Below are positions 61,441-64,000 of a DNA stretch of 64,000 nt, in pieces. Position numbers and translations under genes: made by a program. Position 1 is the first letter of the stretch. Each line of letters begins with the position of its first letter. This DNA comes from JADKIH01 sp031427625. GTDB taxonomy: Bacteria; Bacteroidota; Bacteroidia; AKYH767-A; 2013-40CM-41-45. The notes beneath the pieces are model-generated. The model saw only the letters and a list, made by a program, of their open reading frames with translations, had not been told where the DNA came from and ran no database searches. The stretch lies in contig JANPNV010000132.1 of the NCBI GenBank assembly GCA_031427625.1, positions 26,654-90,653 of the forward strand. The letters are read 5' to 3'.

Positions 61441-62445
61441 ATGGCCTCGAACTTTGTTGATTATGTAAAGATATGTTGCAGGAGCGGAGCAGGTGGTGCG
61501 GGTTCTGTTCATTTTCACCGTGACAAAAATACAGCGAAGGGTGGTCCGGATGGTGGAGATGGTGGTAGAGGTGGTCATATAATACTAAGAGGAAATAAGC
61601 AATTATGGACGCTACTTCATCTTAAATATCGAAAGCATGTTGTAGCTGATGAAGGTGAGAAGGGTGCTGGTGGATTAAAGACAGGTGCAGAAGGGGAAGA
61701 TATTATTCTTGATGTTCCGGTTGGTACTGTTGCAAAAGATTTTGACAGTGGTGAAATAATGTTTGAAATTACTGAAGACGGTCAGGAGAAAATTATCGTT
61801 CCCGGAGGCAGAGGCGGAAAGGGAAATAATTTTTTTAAGACTTCCACAATGCAGACGCCACGATTCGCTCAACCGGGTGAACCAGGACGGGATGAATGGA
61901 AGGTATTGGAGCTTAAATTGCTTGCCGATGTAGGCCTTGTTGGTTTTCCGAATGCGGGTAAATCTACATTGTTATCAGTCGTAAGTGCGGCTAAACCGGA
62001 GATAGCTGATTATCCTTTTACAACACTTGTTCCTAATCTCGGAATTGTAGCCTATCGTGATGGAAAGTCATTTGTAATGGCTGATATCCCTGGAATTATT
62101 GAAGGGGCGCATCTTGGAAAAGGATTGGGATTACGATTTTTAAGACATATTGAACGAAATTCTATTTTGCTTTTTATGATTCCCTGCGATACGAAGGATG
62201 TTATGAAAGAATATGAGATTCTGAATAATGAACTAAAGCAATTTAATCCAGAACTTCTCGATAAAGAAGTAGTTTTTGCAATAACAAAATCAGATATGCT
62301 CGACGACGTTATGATGCAGCAAATGAAGGCAGGAATTCCTGCTAAGCATAAACCAGTATTTATTTCATCTGTTACGGGACAAGGCATTAGTGAATTGAAG
62401 GATATTATCTGGAAAGCTTTGAACAACGAACAAAAAAATGATTGA
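61441..62445 (+). CDS. obgE: Obg-family GTPase
   Basis: Obg is an essential GTPase in ribosome assembly and stress signalling. The 334 residues have the glycine-rich Obg fold (about 1-155: GGPDGGDGGRGGHI, VPGGRGGKGN) and a G domain with G1 GFPNAGKSTLLS, G3 DIPGIIEGAHLGKGLG and G4 TKSD in place of NKxD. No C-terminal OCT domain is present, as in many Bacteroidetes. The stop overlaps the PAP2 start by 8 bases. Confidence 0.97.
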   Translation: MASNFVDYVKICCRSGAGGAGSVHFHRDKNTAKGGPDGGDGGRGGHIILRGNKQLWTLLHLKYRKHVVADEGEKGAGGLKTGAEGEDIILDVPVGTVAKDFDSGEIMFEITEDGQEKIIVPGGRGGKGNNFFKTSTMQTPRFAQPGEPGRDEWKVLELKLLADVGLVGFPNAGKSTLLSVVSAAKPEIADYPFTTLVPNLGIVAYRDGKSFVMADIPGIIEGAHLGKGLGLRFLRHIERNSILLFMIPCDTKDVMKEYEILNNELKQFNPELLDKEVVFAITKSDMLDDVMMQQMKAGIPAKHKPVFISSVTGQGISELKDIIWKALNNEQKND

Positions 62446-63040
62446 AACTTTAAAAGACATTGATGCCCGATTGGTATTGTTTTTTAACAGCCTCAATAAT
62501 CCATTTTTCGATTTTATATTTTATTGGGCCAGTGATAAGTGGATATGGATACCATTTTATGCGATATTGGCTCTAATAGTATACAAGAAAGAACGATCCA
62601 ATATGCTGCTTGCTCTAATCTTTATTGCAATTGCAGTAGCCGTCAGCGATCAGATATCTTCGACAGTAATAAAAGAATATGTTCAACGGCTTAGGCCTTG
62701 TCACGACCCATTGTTAGAAGGAAGGATTCATCTGGTTAACAATTATTGTGGAGGTCAATATGGATTTGTCTCTTCTCATGCAGCAAATGTTTTTACTCTT
62801 GCCGCATTTTTGTCAAGGATATTTATGGCATCAAGATTTAAACTTCGGATTATTTTATGGCTATGGGCGATTTTTGTTTCCTTTAGCAGAGTGTATCTGG
62901 GTGCACACTTTCCTAGTGATATTATTGGCGGCGCTTTAGTCGGATTAATCTCAGGCGATATATTTGCACGAATTTATATTTATTTAATCAATCATTACAA
63001 CGAACAAAAAAGTGTCAACAAATCGAATTTATTAAAATGA
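62438..63040 (+). CDS. PAP2-family membrane phosphatase
   Basis: The 200 residues have about five hydrophobic helices and the three PAP2 motifs: KEYVQRLRP, the SSHA block in YGFVSSHAANVF, and SRVYLGAHFPSDIIGG. Such enzymes dephosphorylate undecaprenyl pyrophosphate, phosphatidate or lipid A from the periplasmic face; the substrate is not decidable. It overlaps obgE by 8 bases, and its TGA overlaps the ATG of the PafA-like gene, so the three are coupled. Confidence 0.92.
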   Translation: MIETLKDIDARLVLFFNSLNNPFFDFIFYWASDKWIWIPFYAILALIVYKKERSNMLLALIFIAIAVAVSDQISSTVIKEYVQRLRPCHDPLLEGRIHLVNNYCGGQYGFVSSHAANVFTLAAFLSRIFMASRFKLRIILWLWAIFVSFSRVYLGAHFPSDIIGGALVGLISGDIFARIYIYLINHYNEQKSVNKSNLLK

Positions 63041-64000
63041 GAAAAATAATTCTTGTCTCCATTATTGTTATTCTAACTTCTAATGCAATCGCTCAAAGAA
63101 AGAATACGATACTGCCAGTTCTTCCTTCTTCACAGGGGCTTATCGTCGGACTAGTAATTGATCAGATGCGTTACGATTACATTTACAGGTATTGGAGTAA
63201 ATTCGGGAACGATGGATTTAAAAGATTGGTAAGTGAGGGTTTTGTTTTCTCCAATACTAATTACAATTATGTTCCGACTTATACTGCACCGGGACATGCC
63301 TGCATATATACGGGGACGACTCCTTCTGTTAATGGAATGATAAGTAATGAATGGTATGACCGGGCAACAAGGAAATCACAATATTGTGTAAACGATACTA
63401 CAGTAATGCCACTAGGCACAACATCAATTTCGGGAAAAATGTCGCCACGAAATTTACTTTCGACAACAGTAACAGATGAGTTAAGACTTGCAACCAATAT
63501 GCAATCGAAAGTTATTGGAATTGCATTGAAAGATCGGGGAGCTATATTACCCGCCGGACAATCGGCTAATGCAGCATATTGGCATGATCCATATTCTAAT
63601 AACTGGATTACGAGTACTTATTATATGTCTTCATTACCGCAATGGGTGCTTGATTTCAACAAGAGAAAATTAGTTGATAGTCTGTTGAGTTACAAGTGGA
63701 CGACTTTACTTCCCATTAATCAGTATACGGAGAGTACTCCTGATGATAATGCCTATGAAGGATTATTTTCCGGTGAGGAAAAACCTGTTTTCCCTCATGA
63801 CCTGCCGGCTCTAAAAGCAAAGGAAAGTGAGCTTATCAGAAGTACTCCATTTGGAAATACTTTTACGAAGGAGTTTGCCATTGCTGCTATTCAGGGAGAA
63901 AATCTTGGCAAAGGAAAAGCAACTGATTTTCTTGCATTAAGTTTTTCATCGACTGATTATGTCGGTCACATGTATGGAACAAATGCAATCGAATTAGAAG
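63037..64000 (+). CDS. PafA-like alkaline phosphatase family protein, N-terminal part (cut)
   Basis: This is the first 321 codons of an exported phosphatase. A signal peptide (MRKIILVSIIVILTSNAIAQ) leads into LIVGLVIDQMRYDYIYRYW, the metal-binding Asp region, and then YTAPGHACIYTGTTPSVNG, where a Thr acts as nucleophile in PafA. FLALSFSSTDYVGHMYGTN holds further metal ligands. PafA-type enzymes hydrolyse phosphomonoesters in the periplasm. The end lies beyond the window. It starts by overlapping the PAP2 gene by four bases. Confidence 0.9.
   Translation, partial: MRKIILVSIIVILTSNAIAQRKNTILPVLPSSQGLIVGLVIDQMRYDYIYRYWSKFGNDGFKRLVSEGFVFSNTNYNYVPTYTAPGHACIYTGTTPSVNGMISNEWYDRATRKSQYCVNDTTVMPLGTTSISGKMSPRNLLSTTVTDELRLATNMQSKVIGIALKDRGAILPAGQSANAAYWHDPYSNNWITSTYYMSSLPQWVLDFNKRKLVDSLLSYKWTTLLPINQYTESTPDDNAYEGLFSGEEKPVFPHDLPALKAKESELIRSTPFGNTFTKEFAIAAIQGENLGKGKATDFLALSFSSTDYVGHMYGTNAIELE

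Noticed and set aside
1..64000. CRISPR array, prophage, insertion sequence or defence island
   Set aside because: I saw no regularly spaced repeats, transposase or integrase motifs, att-like duplications, or known defence domains. All neighbours are housekeeping or envelope genes.

Overview
The window looks like ordinary chromosomal DNA from a Gram-negative member of the Bacteroidota (Bacteroidetes). The supporting markers are PorX (the PglZ-type response regulator of type IX secretion), a fused LpxC-FabZ, a fused DAHP synthase/chorismate mutase, a DUF3467 gene directly after rpoC, three DUF1573 genes, and many promoters of the phylum-specific form TTTG-N19-TAnnTTTG. Shine-Dalgarno sites are almost absent and the DNA is AT-rich. 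I cannot name a genus. No phage, transposon, CRISPR array, toxin-antitoxin pair or defence island is visible.

Layout. 1-3800 (minus): a TetR-controlled RND efflux operon (tetR, tolC-like, adaptor, RND pump cut by the window edge). 3881-6126 (plus): purB and a glycosyltransferase. 6133-9228 (minus): hemE, a UMF1-type transporter and an orphan LutA-like iron-sulfur protein. 9347-13485: an Omp85-like barrel, ung, a 44-residue lipoprotein with its own promoter and terminator, osmC and an unknown exported protein. 13543-15510: lipA and gapA. 15511-16067: an AT-rich gap with a 55-residue gene. 16192-30144: the information-processing block tRNA-Thr, Tyr, Gly, Thr, tuf, tRNA-Trp, secE, nusG, rplK, rplA, rplJ, rplL, rpoB, rpoC, DUF3467, in nearly the order known from E. 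coli. 30223-36637 (minus): glutathione peroxidase, a patatin/beta-barrel fusion, a BtuF-like receptor, cystathionine beta-synthase and a LolC/E-like permease. 36694-42384: NamZ, an aminotransferase, three DUF1573 genes and porX. 42591-49720 (plus): an HD phosphohydrolase, then the lipid A genes lpxD, lpxC-fabZ and lpxA, followed closely by an orphan ABC ATPase, tsaE and an alanine dehydrogenase-like gene. 49727-55604: proline dehydrogenase, an Ada-like methyltransferase, and a shikimate cluster (DAHP synthase/chorismate mutase, aroB, aroA). 55597-58382 (minus): two unknown outer-membrane-type proteins, one with a ComEA-like helix-hairpin-helix. 58473-60166 (minus): purE and purK. 60297-64000 (plus): hpt, adk, obgE, a PAP2 phosphatase and the start of a PafA-like alkaline phosphatase.

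Functionally the window combines envelope construction (lipid A, outer-membrane barrels, peptidoglycan turnover, efflux), purine supply, aromatic amino acid precursors, and transcription and translation machinery. I found no clear new multi-gene system. The most interesting items are the HhH/beta-barrel plus PorV-like pair, an Ada protein whose second AraC helix-turn-helix has decayed, an alanine dehydrogenase-like enzyme lacking the catalytic histidine, an inverted repeat inside the tetR promoter, and start codons that lie only a few bases after the -7 box.
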